From JALHSW01 sp038321755 (GTDB taxonomy: Bacteria; Actinomycetota; Acidimicrobiia; IMCC26256; PALSA-555), in NCBI GenBank assembly GCA_038321755.1, contig JBBQFJ010000050.1:1-20836 (forward strand): DNA of 20,836 nucleotides, given 5' to 3'. A program made the position numbers and the translations under genes. Under the pieces are notes generated by a model, which saw nothing but the letters and a program-made list of their open reading frames with translations, was not told the DNA's origin and searched no databases. This document shows positions 7,205 to 15,716 of this stretch, one piece after another; positions within the stretch are counted from its first letter, which is position 1; each line of letters starts with the position of its first letter.

Positions 7205-8047
7205 GTGCGAGGGGCGCGCGACACCCGGCTGCGTTCCGAGGGCGGCCTCGTAGAGCTTGCGGACCTCGGTGCCCTCGAGTGTGCGCCACGCTCCAGGAGC
7301 GAGTCGCGAATCGTGCAGCGATCCGACATGAGTGCGCACCAGACGCCGAACCGTCAGCCCGACCGCCGCGCACATCCGACGCACCTGCCGGTTCCGACCT
7401 TCATGGATCGTGAGCTCGATCGCGCTGCGCTCATCGCCCGACTGCACCACGTGAACCCGCGCCGGCGCCGTGCGACCGTCGTCGAGCTCGATCCCCTCGC
7501 GCAGGGCCCGGATCACTCGGGGCTCGACGGATCCGGCGACCTCGGCGAGATAGGTCTTGTCGACGCCGTGACTCGGATGGGTCAGGAGCTGGGCGAGGTC
7601 GCCGTCGTTGGTGAGGACCAGCAACCCCTCGGTCTCGTAGTCGAGCCGACCCACGGGGAAGACGCGCGGATCGTCAGGGACCAGCTCCACGACCGTGCGG
7701 CGACCTTCGGGGTCGCTCGCGGTCGTGACGACCTGCGCCGGCTTGTTGAGGAGGTAATAGACGAGATCCGTTCGGGTGATCACCGGGACACCGTCGACGC
7801 TGAGCCGGTTCAGCGCCGGATCCGCGCGATCACCGAGCTGGGCCAGCTCGCCGTCGATCGTGACGCGACCGGCCGCGATCAGCTCCTCGCCGGCCCGCCG
7901 GGAGCCGAACCCCGAGCGGGCGAGGATCTTCTGGATGCGCTCGCGTTCAGCCGTCGTCGGAACCCGGCTCGGTGCCCGCGTCCGAATCGATGACGGACTC
8001 CGCGCTCGCGCCGGCGGACGAATCGGCGTCGAGCTCGTCGAACGCAT
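7202..8047 (-). CDS. rluB: 23S rRNA pseudouridine synthase, RluB/RsuA family
   Basis: The protein converts specific uridines of rRNA to pseudouridine. It has an N-terminal S4 RNA-binding domain (ERIQKILARSGFGSRRAGEE) and the RluB/RsuA catalytic motif GRLDYETEGLLVLTNDG with the catalytic Asp at about residue 136. The C-terminal HEGRNRQVRRM block completes the family pattern. Its position after scpB matches other actinobacteria. The start is doubtful. No ATG, GTG, TTG or CTG occurs in frame between the scpB stop and the S4 domain; the nearest is the ATG at 8047, which adds about 34 arginine- and serine-rich residues and overlaps scpB by 101 bases. With this start the product is 281 residues. 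A non-standard start closer to 7950 is possible. Function is secure, the N-terminus is not. Confidence 0.9.
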   Translation of the reverse strand: MRSTSSTPIRPPARARSPSSIRTRAPSRVPTTAERERIQKILARSGFGSRRAGEELIAAGRVTIDGELAQLGDRADPALNRLSVDGVPVITRTDLVYYLLNKPAQVVTTASDPEGRRTVVELVPDDPRVFPVGRLDYETEGLLVLTNDGDLAQLLTHPSHGVDKTYLAEVAGSVEPRVIRALREGIELDDGRTAPARVHVVQSGDERSAIELTIHEGRNRQVRRMCAAVGLTVRRLVRTHVGSLHDSRLAPGAWRTLEGTEVRKLYEAALGTQPGVARPSH

Positions 8048-8834
8048 CGTCGGGGATGCGAAGTCCGCGCTCGAGCAGCTCGACGATGCCGGCGTCGGGC
8101 ACGAAGTCGCCGAGTGGCGGGAGGTCCTCGAGCGTGTCGAGTCCGAGCCGCTCGAGGAACGCTGACGTCGTGCCGTAGAGGACGGCCAACCCGGGTCCCG
8201 GGTCACGGCCGACGTCGGCGACGTAGCCCCGCGCGACGAGTGTTTGGAGGGTTGTCTCGACGTTCACGCCGCGGATCGCCGACACCTGACCGCGCGCGAT
8301 GGGTTGCTTGTACGCGACGATCGCGAGCGTCTCCAGTGCCGCACCCGAGAGCCGCACATGCTGCCCCTCGAGGACGAAACGCTCGACGTACGGCGAGAGA
8401 TCCGGATGCGTCTGGAAGCGGTACCCACCAGCGACGCGCGCGAGCACGAACCCGCGGCGCGACTCCTCGTAGTCGCGCTCGAGGTCGGCGCAGAGCTCTT
8501 CGACGCGAGCGACCGGGAGCTCGACGAGCTCGGCGAGGAACCGAGGCTCGACAGGCTCCGTCGCCGCGAGGACCACTGCCTCGATGGCACGACGCGCCTC
8601 GAGGCTCGCGTCGTCGAGTGGCAGTCGCGTGGGCTCGTCGGTCTCCGCCACGCCATGGCCGGCGACCTCGTCGAAGTCCTCGTCGAGCGCGAGCTCCGCG
8701 GACATCCGGTCGCTGGCAATCAGCTCGGAAGAGCTGCGCGGCTCGGGCTCGGCCGCGTCTGCCTCGTCCGGCTCACGCAACCACGCCGGTAGCTCGCGCT
8801 CGGAGAACTGGTCGTCGGGCTCGTACGGCGTCAC
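7947..8834 (-). CDS. scpB: Segregation and condensation protein B
   Basis: ScpB is the winged-helix (kite) subunit that dimerises and binds ScpA in the SMC–ScpAB condensin complex, acting in chromosome compaction and segregation. The core, about residues 77-250, has both winged-helix halves: ARRAIEAVVLAATEPVEPRF, then RVAGGYRFQTHPDL, LSGAALETLAIVAYKQP, and VETTLQTLVARGYV with YGTTSAFLERLGL. At 295 residues it is longer than usual. An acidic, low-complexity N-terminal extension of about 75 residues and an acidic Ser/Asp-rich tail of about 45 residues flank the core and are probably disordered. The ATG overlaps the scpA stop (ATGA), so the two partners are translationally coupled. Confidence 0.95.
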   Translation of the reverse strand: MTPYEPDDQFSERELPAWLREPDEADAAEPEPRSSSELIASDRMSAELALDEDFDEVAGHGVAETDEPTRLPLDDASLEARRAIEAVVLAATEPVEPRFLAELVELPVARVEELCADLERDYEESRRGFVLARVAGGYRFQTHPDLSPYVERFVLEGQHVRLSGAALETLAIVAYKQPIARGQVSAIRGVNVETTLQTLVARGYVADVGRDPGPGLAVLYGTTSAFLERLGLDTLEDLPPLGDFVPDAGIVELLERGLRIPDDAFDELDADSSAGASAESVIDSDAGTEPGSDDG

Positions 8835-9646
8835 TGCGGTTCGCGCTCCCCGGTTCCGGCGGTCTCCGATGCGTCGTCCCAGTCGGCGATGCTGACGGTG
8901 TCGAGCGCGTCGTCGCTGTCCTCGACCCTTCGCACCTCCAGCACCCCGAAGTTCTCGAGCTGCTCAAGCTCGACGAAACCCTGCTTGAACAGCTCGAGCA
9001 CCGCGAGGAAGCGAACGATCACGTCGAGGCGCGATTCGGCATCGCCGGCAAGCTCGCGGAACGAGATCCAGCCGCGCTCAGGGACGCGATCCAACAGGAC
9101 CGCGATCGCGTCGGCCACGCTGGCCCGGATCGGCGCGATGTGGTCGGTCCGAACGAACTCCTGGGGCTTCGGAGCGAGCGCGCGGCGAGCGGCGTCGCGC
9201 AGCTTCTGGGGCCGGACGCGCTCGAGCGGATCAGGGACGAGGGAGCGGAACGGCTCCTCCGGACCGGCCTGCCGCGCCACGCTGCGCTCGGCGTGGCGCA
9301 TCAAGAGCGAGATCGACCGGGCGGCGTCCTGGAAGGTCTTGCACTCGAGGAGCCGGGCGAGCAGGAGATCTCGCTCCTCGAAGCGCAGGAGCTCCTCGTC
9401 GAGCTCCAGGTCGGCGGGTCCCGGCAGCAGCCGACGGGTCTTGAGCTCGACGAGCGTCGCCGCGATGAGGAGGAACTCGGTCGCGACCTCGAGGTCGAGC
9501 TCGCCCAGCCGCTCGACCTCGACGAGATAGGCGTCGACGATCGTCGTGAGTGACACCTCCCAGAGGTCGACCTCCTGCTTGAGGATCAGGTGCAGCAACA
9601 GGTCGAAGGGGCCCGCGAAGACTGGTGTGGTGACCTCGTAGCCCAT
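8831..9646 (-). CDS. scpA: Segregation and condensation protein A
   Basis: ScpA is the kleisin that bridges the SMC heads in bacterial condensin. The 271-residue product begins with the family N-terminus (FAGPFDLLLHLI, QEVDLWEVSL) and the helix EFLLIAATLVELKTRRLLP. It ends with the winged-helix region (VIVRFLAVLELFKQGFVELEQ) that contacts the SMC head. The length is normal. It is the first gene of scpA–scpB–rluB and divergent from trpS across 92 bases. The ATG at 9646 fits both the conserved N-terminus and a -10 box eight bases upstream. Many actinobacteria have a ParA-type ATPase gene directly before scpA; here trpS on the other strand occupies that place. Confidence 0.95.
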   Translation of the reverse strand: MGYEVTTPVFAGPFDLLLHLILKQEVDLWEVSLTTIVDAYLVEVERLGELDLEVATEFLLIAATLVELKTRRLLPGPADLELDEELLRFEERDLLLARLLECKTFQDAARSISLLMRHAERSVARQAGPEEPFRSLVPDPLERVRPQKLRDAARRALAPKPQEFVRTDHIAPIRASVADAIAVLLDRVPERGWISFRELAGDAESRLDVIVRFLAVLELFKQGFVELEQLENFGVLEVRRVEDSDDALDTVSIADWDDASETAGTGEREPQ

Positions 9647-9654
9647 CGCCGTCG

Positions 9655-9660
9655 AGGATA
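9655..9660 (-). promoter_or_regulatory. Predicted -10 element for scpA–scpB–rluB (leaderless)
   Basis: The minus-strand hexamer TATCCT, the closest to the TATAAT consensus in this window, lies eight bases before the scpA ATG. No clear -35 box is seen. The divergent trpS promoter is about 65 bases away in the same gap. Confidence 0.6.
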
Positions 9661-9724
9661 TCGGTCAGTGGAATGGGAACGGTGGTGGGGGAAATCGGAG
9701 CGGTGTCGAGGACGGAGGGGCAAG

Positions 9725-9730
9725 TACCGT
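9725..9730 (+). promoter_or_regulatory. Predicted -10 element for trpS (leaderless)
   Basis: TACCGT lies eight bases before the trpS ATG at 9739. A purine-rich GGAGGGG at 9714-9720 looks like a Shine-Dalgarno sequence but is 18 bases from the ATG, too far to serve it, so a leaderless start is favoured. I see no T-box-like leader, and the gap has no room for one downstream of this promoter. Confidence 0.6.
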
Positions 9731-9738
9731 GTCGGCCC

Positions 9739-10728
9739 ATGGCACGGGTGTTCAGCGGCATCCAGCCCACGGGCGAGATGCACCTCGGCAACTACCTCGG
9801 CGCCGTGCGTCAGTGGGTGGCCGACCAGGACCGCCACGACGCGATCTACTGCGTCGTCGACCTGCACGCCATGACGAGCCCGTACGACCAGGCGACCCTC
9901 GCCGAGCGCACCCGTCGCACCGCCACGATTCTCCTCGCGGCCGGGCTCGACCCTGATCGCTGCACGCTCTTCGTGCAGAGCCACGTTGCCGCGCACACCG
10001 AGCTCACCTGGATCCTCAACTGCGTCGCGACGGTCGGTGAGCTCCGACGGATGACCCAGTTCAAGGAGAAGGGGAAGGGGCAGGAGTCGGTGAGTGCCGG
10101 CCTGTTCGACTACCCGGTCCTCATGGCCGCGGACATCCTCGCCTACGACACGGATCGCGTTCCTGTGGGTGACGACCAACGCCAGCACCTCGAGCTCGCG
10201 CGCGACGTCGCGCTGCGCTTCAACCACCGGTTCGGGGACACGCTGGTCGTGCCGGAAGCGGCGATCCCGCCGGTCGGCGCGCGGGTCATGGACCTCCAGA
10301 ACCCGACGGCCAAGATGTCGAAGTCATCCGACTCACCCCAGGGCTCGATCGCGCTCCTCGACGACCCGAAGGTGATCACCAAGCGACTGAAGAGCGCGGT
10401 CACTGATTCCGAGACGGCGATCCGCTTCGACGCCGAGCGGAAGCCTGGTGTCGCGAACCTCCTGCAGATCCTCGCCGCCGCGACCGATCGACCCATCCCC
10501 GAGATCGAAGCCGATCTCGCCGGGCAGGGCTACGGCGCGCTCAAGGGCGCCGCAGCCGAGGCAGTCGTGGACTTCCTCCAACCGTTGCGCGCGCGGTACG
10601 ACGAGCTCGACGCGAATCCGGACCAGGTCACCGACCTGCTGGCCGTTGGCGCCGAGAAGGCCGAGGCGATCGCGAACAAGGTGCTCGCGCGGGTCCGCGA
10701 CGCGGTCGGCCTGCTCCCCCGCAGCTGA
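9739..10728 (+). CDS. trpS: Tryptophanyl-tRNA synthetase
   Basis: TrpS charges tRNA-Trp with tryptophan in the cytoplasm. The 329-residue product is of normal bacterial length and is a class I synthetase: SGIQPTGEMHLGNYLGA with the HIGH-equivalent HLGN at residues 15-18, and the KMSKS loop at residues 192-196 (TAKMSKSSDSPQGS). The segments YDTDRVPVGDDQRQHLE and RFNHRFG are typical of TrpS. The ATG at 9739 is chosen over the further upstream ATG at 9673 because homologues begin right before the FSGIQPTG block and a -10 box lies eight bases upstream. It stands alone on the plus strand, divergent from scpA and convergent with the HD gene. Confidence 0.97.
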   Translation: MARVFSGIQPTGEMHLGNYLGAVRQWVADQDRHDAIYCVVDLHAMTSPYDQATLAERTRRTATILLAAGLDPDRCTLFVQSHVAAHTELTWILNCVATVGELRRMTQFKEKGKGQESVSAGLFDYPVLMAADILAYDTDRVPVGDDQRQHLELARDVALRFNHRFGDTLVVPEAAIPPVGARVMDLQNPTAKMSKSSDSPQGSIALLDDPKVITKRLKSAVTDSETAIRFDAERKPGVANLLQILAAATDRPIPEIEADLAGQGYGALKGAAAEAVVDFLQPLRARYDELDANPDQVTDLLAVGAEKAEAIANKVLARVRDAVGLLPRS

Positions 10729-10746
10729 ACGGCCGAGGCACCCTCC

Positions 10747-10769
10747 GAGGCGTCGCCGGGTGACGCCTC
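10747..10769. terminator. Hairpin between convergent trpS and HD-domain gene
   Basis: GAGGCGTC (10747-10754) and GACGCCTC (10762-10769) form a perfect 8-bp stem around a 7-base loop, in the 39-base gap between two convergent genes and just touching the stop codon of the HD gene. There is no T-tract on either side, so it is either a U-less bidirectional terminator or an mRNA 3'-end stabiliser. Position and perfect symmetry are the evidence. Confidence 0.6.
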
Positions 10770-11301
10770 AGTCGTCGTCGGCGGCGTGGAGCACCTCGAC
10801 CACCACAGGCGGGATGCCGGTCGCGAACCAGTCGTCCTCGTGGTGGTGGGCCTCGGCCCAGCGCGCGGCGGGCTCACTCCCCCCGGCCAGTCGGATGCGC
10901 GTCCCGCCGAGCTCACCGTGCTTGAGGTAGAGCCCGACGCGACGCGTGATCCCCCGCTTCGTGGCCCAGACGTCAGCCATGTCGTGCCCGGCGGCGGATC
11001 CGGCCAGGGTCGCGCCCACACGCCCGAAGACGCCGAGCCGGGCGTCGAGCTTGCCGACGTCGTGGAGGAGGGCCGCCTCGAGCCATTCCGGCTGATCGGC
11101 ATGCTCGGTGCCGGCCAGTGCGACCTGCACCCGTCGCGCGACACCGATCGAGTGTCGGCGGTCGTGGTTCGCCAAGCGGACCCAGACCTCGTACTCCGCC
11201 GGGGTGATGAACGTGCGCACCCACGCGTCGTCGACCGAAGGCGGGCTCCCCCACCAGAGCGCGCCGACGAAGCGGCGACTCAGATGGATCGCGCGGCTCA
11301 T
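10768..11301 (-). CDS. HD-domain phosphohydrolase-like protein
   Basis: This 177-residue protein has the HD-domain pattern of metal-dependent phosphohydrolases: an N-terminal histidine segment ANHDRRHSIGVA (His46/His50), the HD pair in AALLHDVGKLD (His80-Asp81), LKHGELG (His128), a HHHEDDW cluster near 152-158, and a terminal aspartate in LHAADD. The ligands look complete, so an active enzyme on a nucleotide or phosphoester substrate is plausible, but the substrate cannot be told. No fused sensor or GGDEF domain is seen. The ATG at 11301 overlaps the stop of a tiny open frame that starts on the stop of the M50 protease gene, so it is probably the third gene of the dksA-like–M50–HD unit. A hairpin follows its stop codon. 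Confidence 0.8.
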   Translation of the reverse strand: MSRAIHLSRRFVGALWWGSPPSVDDAWVRTFITPAEYEVWVRLANHDRRHSIGVARRVQVALAGTEHADQPEWLEAALLHDVGKLDARLGVFGRVGATLAGSAAGHDMADVWATKRGITRRVGLYLKHGELGGTRIRLAGGSEPAARWAEAHHHEDDWFATGIPPVVVEVLHAADDD

Positions 11302-11333
11302 CGGCCCTGCTGCTGCTTCATCGACGCGCTCAT
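11298..11333 (-). other. Possible bridging mini-ORF (11 codons) between M50 and HD genes
   Basis: A minus-strand frame of 11 codons plus stop begins with an ATG that overlaps the M50 stop (ATGA) and ends with a TGA that overlaps the HD-gene ATG (ATGA). The encoded peptide would be MSASMKQQQGR. It may only pass ribosomes on from one gene to the next. Chance is possible for so short a frame. Confidence 0.3.
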
Positions 11334-11977
11334 GAGATCACGAAGTCATACAGCGCGTTGAAGAACGGGGTCATGACCGTGGTGACGATGCCGGTGAAGA
11401 AGACGAGAGCGAAGATGATCGCGAGACCGTAGGGGCGGAACCGGTACCACGTCGGCAACCATTGGGCCGGGAGCGCACGCTCGAGCAACGCCGATCCGTC
11501 GAGCGGAGGGATCGGGAGGAGGTTGAACAGTCCGAGCAGCATGTTCACCACCGCGAAGTAGAAGGCGATCTCGAAGGGCAGGTTCGAGGAAGCTGCGCCG
11601 AAGCTGTCGCCGAGTCCGTGCGCCTGCTCGAACAGGAAGCGGGCCACGACCGCCGCGACCGCCATCAACAAGAAGTTCGTCGTCGGCCCCGCGAGGCTCA
11701 CGAAGACCATGTCGCGGCGCGGACTGCGCAGGAGTCGCGGATCTACCGGGACCGGCTTTGCGTACCCGATGACGGGGAGCCCGGCGATCGCACCCATCGC
11801 CGGGAGGATCAGCGATCCGAACGGGTCGATGTGCGGGATCGGGTTCAGCGTCAGGCGCCCCGCCTGCTTCGCGGTGTCGTCGCCACACCACAGCGCGACC
11901 ACGCCGTGGCTGATCTCGTGCAGGATGATCGCGACGACCAGGCAGCCGAACAGGATGACCGTCTCCCGGACCTGCAC
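11330..11977 (-). CDS. Site-2-type intramembrane metalloprotease (M50 family)
   Basis: The 215-residue protein has the zinc motif HEISH (His20, Glu21, His24) inside the first membrane segment, and NLLPIPPLDG (Asp160) as the third zinc ligand motif in a later segment, the two signatures of M50/S2P proteases. About five or six hydrophobic segments are visible (roughly 6-30, 55-72, 90-115, 135-165 and 183-212). There is no PDZ domain, so this is the compact type found widely in bacteria, whose substrate is usually unknown; cleavage of a membrane-bound regulator is the family role. The GTG at 11977 puts the start just before the first hydrophobic segment, 16 bases after the dksA-like gene. Longer upstream in-frame starts would overlap that gene. 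Confidence 0.9.
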   Translation of the reverse strand: MQVRETVILFGCLVVAIILHEISHGVVALWCGDDTAKQAGRLTLNPIPHIDPFGSLILPAMGAIAGLPVIGYAKPVPVDPRLLRSPRRDMVFVSLAGPTTNFLLMAVAAVVARFLFEQAHGLGDSFGAASSNLPFEIAFYFAVVNMLLGLFNLLPIPPLDGSALLERALPAQWLPTWYRFRPYGLAIIFALVFFTGIVTTVMTPFFNALYDFVIS

Positions 11978-11993
11978 GCGTCTGTGCGCCGCG

Positions 11994-12332
11994 TCAGGGG
12001 GTCTTCGAGGCGCAGGCGATGCAGAGCCGGGCTGCCGGCTTGGCCTCGAGGCGCGCCTCGGGGATCGGGCCACCGCAGGACTCGCAGCTCCCATAGGTGC
12101 CGTCAGCCAGCTTCGCGAGGGCGTCCTCCACGTCACGGAGCGAGTCGGTCAGCGACCCCGACAGCGCCTCCATCTCGCCCCGCTCGGCGGTGACCTGACT
12201 CGAGTCGGCGAAACCCCCGTCGAAGTCGAGCGCATCGTCGACCCCGAGCCCGAGATCGTGCAGCCGCCCCCGCAGGCGGTCGCGCTCGTCCTGCAACTGG
12301 GCGCGAACGGTCGGCTGCGTCTGCTCGGGCAT
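11994..12332 (-). CDS. DksA/TraR-family C4 zinc-finger protein
   Basis: This 112-residue protein has a predicted helical N-terminal part (about 10-75) and a C-terminal C4 zinc finger with CESC (Cys83, Cys86) and CIAC (Cys104, Cys107), preceded by the family phrase LADGTYGSC. DksA/TraR proteins reach into the secondary channel of RNA polymerase and alter initiation, often with ppGpp. The acidic coiled-coil tip of classical DksA is not obvious, so the regulatory activity may differ. It is the first gene of a unit with the M50 protease and HD protein. Its ATG at 12332 is six bases after a TAGCAT -10 box and 20 bases past xerD. Confidence 0.9.
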   Translation of the reverse strand: MPEQTQPTVRAQLQDERDRLRGRLHDLGLGVDDALDFDGGFADSSQVTAERGEMEALSGSLTDSLRDVEDALAKLADGTYGSCESCGGPIPEARLEAKPAARLCIACASKTP

Positions 12333-12338
12333 GCCTCG

Positions 12339-12344
12339 ATGCTA
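12339..12344 (-). promoter_or_regulatory. Predicted -10 element for the dksA-like–M50–HD unit (leaderless)
   Basis: The minus-strand hexamer TAGCAT sits in the 20-base gap after xerD, six bases before the ATG of the dksA-like gene. The gap is too short for a full leader, so a separate transcript here would be leaderless. Confidence 0.5.
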
Positions 12345-12352
12345 CTGCCGGG

Positions 12353-13354
12353 TCAGCTCGAACCTTCTCGCGTGCCTCCCGCCGGGATGAGGCTGATGAT
12401 CCCTGGGTCCTTGCTCATGGCCCGCGCCCGGGGGTGGGCCGACTCGTAGACCGCACGCAGCCGCTCGGCCGAGACCTTTGTGTAGACCTGCGTCGTCGAG
12501 ACGCTCGCGTGCCCGAGCACCTCCTGCACGACCCGGATGTCGGCACCGTGATCGAGCAGGTGTGTCGCGCAGGAGTGCCGCAGCACGTGGGGATGTACCT
12601 GGTCGCCGAGGCCGGCGCGGTTCCCGGCCGCCTGGACGATCCCCCAACACCCCTGCCGCGTGAGCCGGCCACCGCGCGCGTTGAGGAAGACCGCATCGCC
12701 CGTCCGGAGCTGTGGACGTCCTCCCTCGACGAGCTCGGGGCGACCGCGCTCGAGGTACGACGAGATCGCGGCGCGCGCTGGTCGCCCGATCGGCACGACG
12801 CGCTCTTTCGCTCCCTTGCCGAACACGCGGATCAAGCCACCTTCGAGATCCAGATCGGCTCGGTCCAGCCCGACGAGCTCGGTGATCCGCACGCCGGCCG
12901 CGTACAGGGTCTCGAGGATCGCCCGGTCCCGGAGCGCACGCGGTCCATCGCCGGTCACGCTTCCGAGCAGCGCCTCGACATCGGCCTCGCTGAGTGCCTT
13001 CGGGATCCCGAGCGGCACGCGCGGCGCCTGGACGTCCTCGCTCGGATCGGTCGACACCAGCTCCTCGTCGACACAGAAGCGGTGGAACGAGCGAACCGCG
13101 ACCAACGAGCGCGCGACGGTCGCCGGCGCGGGCGGACGACCGTCCTCGTCGATCACTGCTGACCGCGACGCGACGTAGTCTCGAACGCACGCCTCGTCGA
13201 TCGCAGTCGGATCGTCGATCCCCCGTGCACGGACGAACGCTTCGTACCCCCGCAGATCCCGTTCGTAGGCCGTCAAGGTGTTCGGGCGGAGCCCCCGTTC
13301 GACCGCGAGCCAGGTCGCGTGCTCCGCCAGCACCTCCTCCAGTCGGTCAGCCAC
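12353..13354 (-). CDS. xerD: Tyrosine recombinase XerD
   Basis: XerD resolves chromosome dimers at dif together with XerC. The 333-residue protein has the N-terminal SAM-like DNA-binding domain (about 1-100) and the catalytic domain with every active-site residue: Arg156 (AAGVRITEL), Lys180 (VFGKGAKER), His256 and Arg259 (HPHVLRHSCATHLL), His282 (LGHASVSTTQVY) and the nucleophile Tyr291. It exceeds the usual 295-310 residues through a C-terminal tail of about 25 residues after the HPRA segment. The GTG start at 13354 overlaps the NUDIX gene end by eight bases. The order pyrG–NUDIX–xerD matches Mycobacterium tuberculosis Rv1699–Rv1701. No second Xer gene or dif site is visible here. Confidence 0.94.
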   Translation of the reverse strand: MADRLEEVLAEHATWLAVERGLRPNTLTAYERDLRGYEAFVRARGIDDPTAIDEACVRDYVASRSAVIDEDGRPPAPATVARSLVAVRSFHRFCVDEELVSTDPSEDVQAPRVPLGIPKALSEADVEALLGSVTGDGPRALRDRAILETLYAAGVRITELVGLDRADLDLEGGLIRVFGKGAKERVVPIGRPARAAISSYLERGRPELVEGGRPQLRTGDAVFLNARGGRLTRQGCWGIVQAAGNRAGLGDQVHPHVLRHSCATHLLDHGADIRVVQEVLGHASVSTTQVYTKVSAERLRAVYESAHPRARAMSKDPGIISLIPAGGTREGSS

Positions 13355-13909
13355 GGGTCCCGATGGCGCCCGACAGGAAGCTGCGCGTCATCAGCAGCCC
13401 GATGATCGACTTCGCGTCGACGATCTCCCGACGCTCGATGAGCCCGTCGAGGTCGGCGAACGCGACCGCCTCGATGGTCATCGCCGCTTCTTCCGCCGTC
13501 ACCGCACGCGCTTCGGGGAGCCGCTCGAGGTCGAGCGCGCAGAACAAGTGCGTGTACTCGTCCGTGAAGCCGGGAGAGTTGAAGAACTCGCAGAGCTTCA
13601 CGAGACGACCGGGACGGTGCCCGATCTCCTCTTCGAGCTCTCGGCTCGCAGTGGCTTCGGGAGCCTCCCCCAGGACGTCGCGCTTGCCCGCCGGGACCTC
13701 GAGGAGCTCGCCGTCGACCGCCGCCCGGTACTGCCGAACGAGGAGCGCATGGGTTCCTGCGGTCGTCACCGGCACGATGACGACCGCGCCGGGGTGACGC
13801 ACGACCGAACGCCCGAAGGTCGAGCCGTCCGAGGCCGAGACGGTCGTGTCGACGACCTCGAGGAACGTCCCCTGCCACCGTGTCGTCGAGTCGACGACAC
13901 GGAACTCGC

Positions 13910-13913
<4 letters not shown>
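13347..13913 (-). CDS. NUDIX hydrolase, ADP-ribose pyrophosphatase type
   Basis: The 188-residue protein has a Nudix box with the core E-x7-RELEEEIG (GEAPEATASRELEEEIG), preceded by LLEVPAGKRD as in ADP-ribose pyrophosphatases. The GK-to-Glu spacing is one residue longer than the textbook box, as I recall for the Rv1700-type enzymes found at this same locus. Further typical phrases are FFNSPGFTDEYTHLF and the VVRHPGAVVIVP strand. It probably cleaves ADP-ribose to AMP and ribose-5-phosphate. The GTG at 13913 overlaps the pyrG stop (GTGA), and its own end overlaps xerD, so the three genes are likely one coupled operon. Confidence 0.9.
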
Positions 13914-15592
<1,679 letters not shown>

Positions 15593-15600
15593 CGGCGCTG

Positions 15601-15606
15601 AAGTTA
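15601..15606 (-). promoter_or_regulatory. Predicted -10 element for pyrG–NUDIX–xerD (leaderless)
   Basis: The minus-strand hexamer TAACTT ends eight bases before the pyrG GTG. It lies in the 124-base divergent region shared with the GT39 gene. No good -35 match is seen at 16-18 bases. Confidence 0.6.
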
Positions 15607-15703
15607 CCACCCTCGTGACCGCGAACTGCGGACCGGCCGAGCGCCACGTCGCGCGCCTTCCGCCGTCTCCCCTGGGCGACGCGGTCGCGATGGCCCCCAC
15701 CAC

Positions 15704-15709
15704 TAGCGT
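15704..15709 (+). promoter_or_regulatory. Predicted -10 element for the GT39-like gene (leaderless)
   Basis: TAGCGT lies seven bases before the GTG at 15717, and this is the main reason for choosing that start over the in-frame ATG at 15690. If the ATG is the true start, this hexamer is inside the gene and the promoter call fails. Confidence 0.45.
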
Positions 15710-15716
15710 CGCCGCA

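Noticed and set aside
9714..9720. GGAGGGG as a ribosome binding site for trpS
   Set aside because: It is 18 bases from the ATG, beyond the useful range, and lies upstream of the proposed -10 box, so it would not be in the mRNA.
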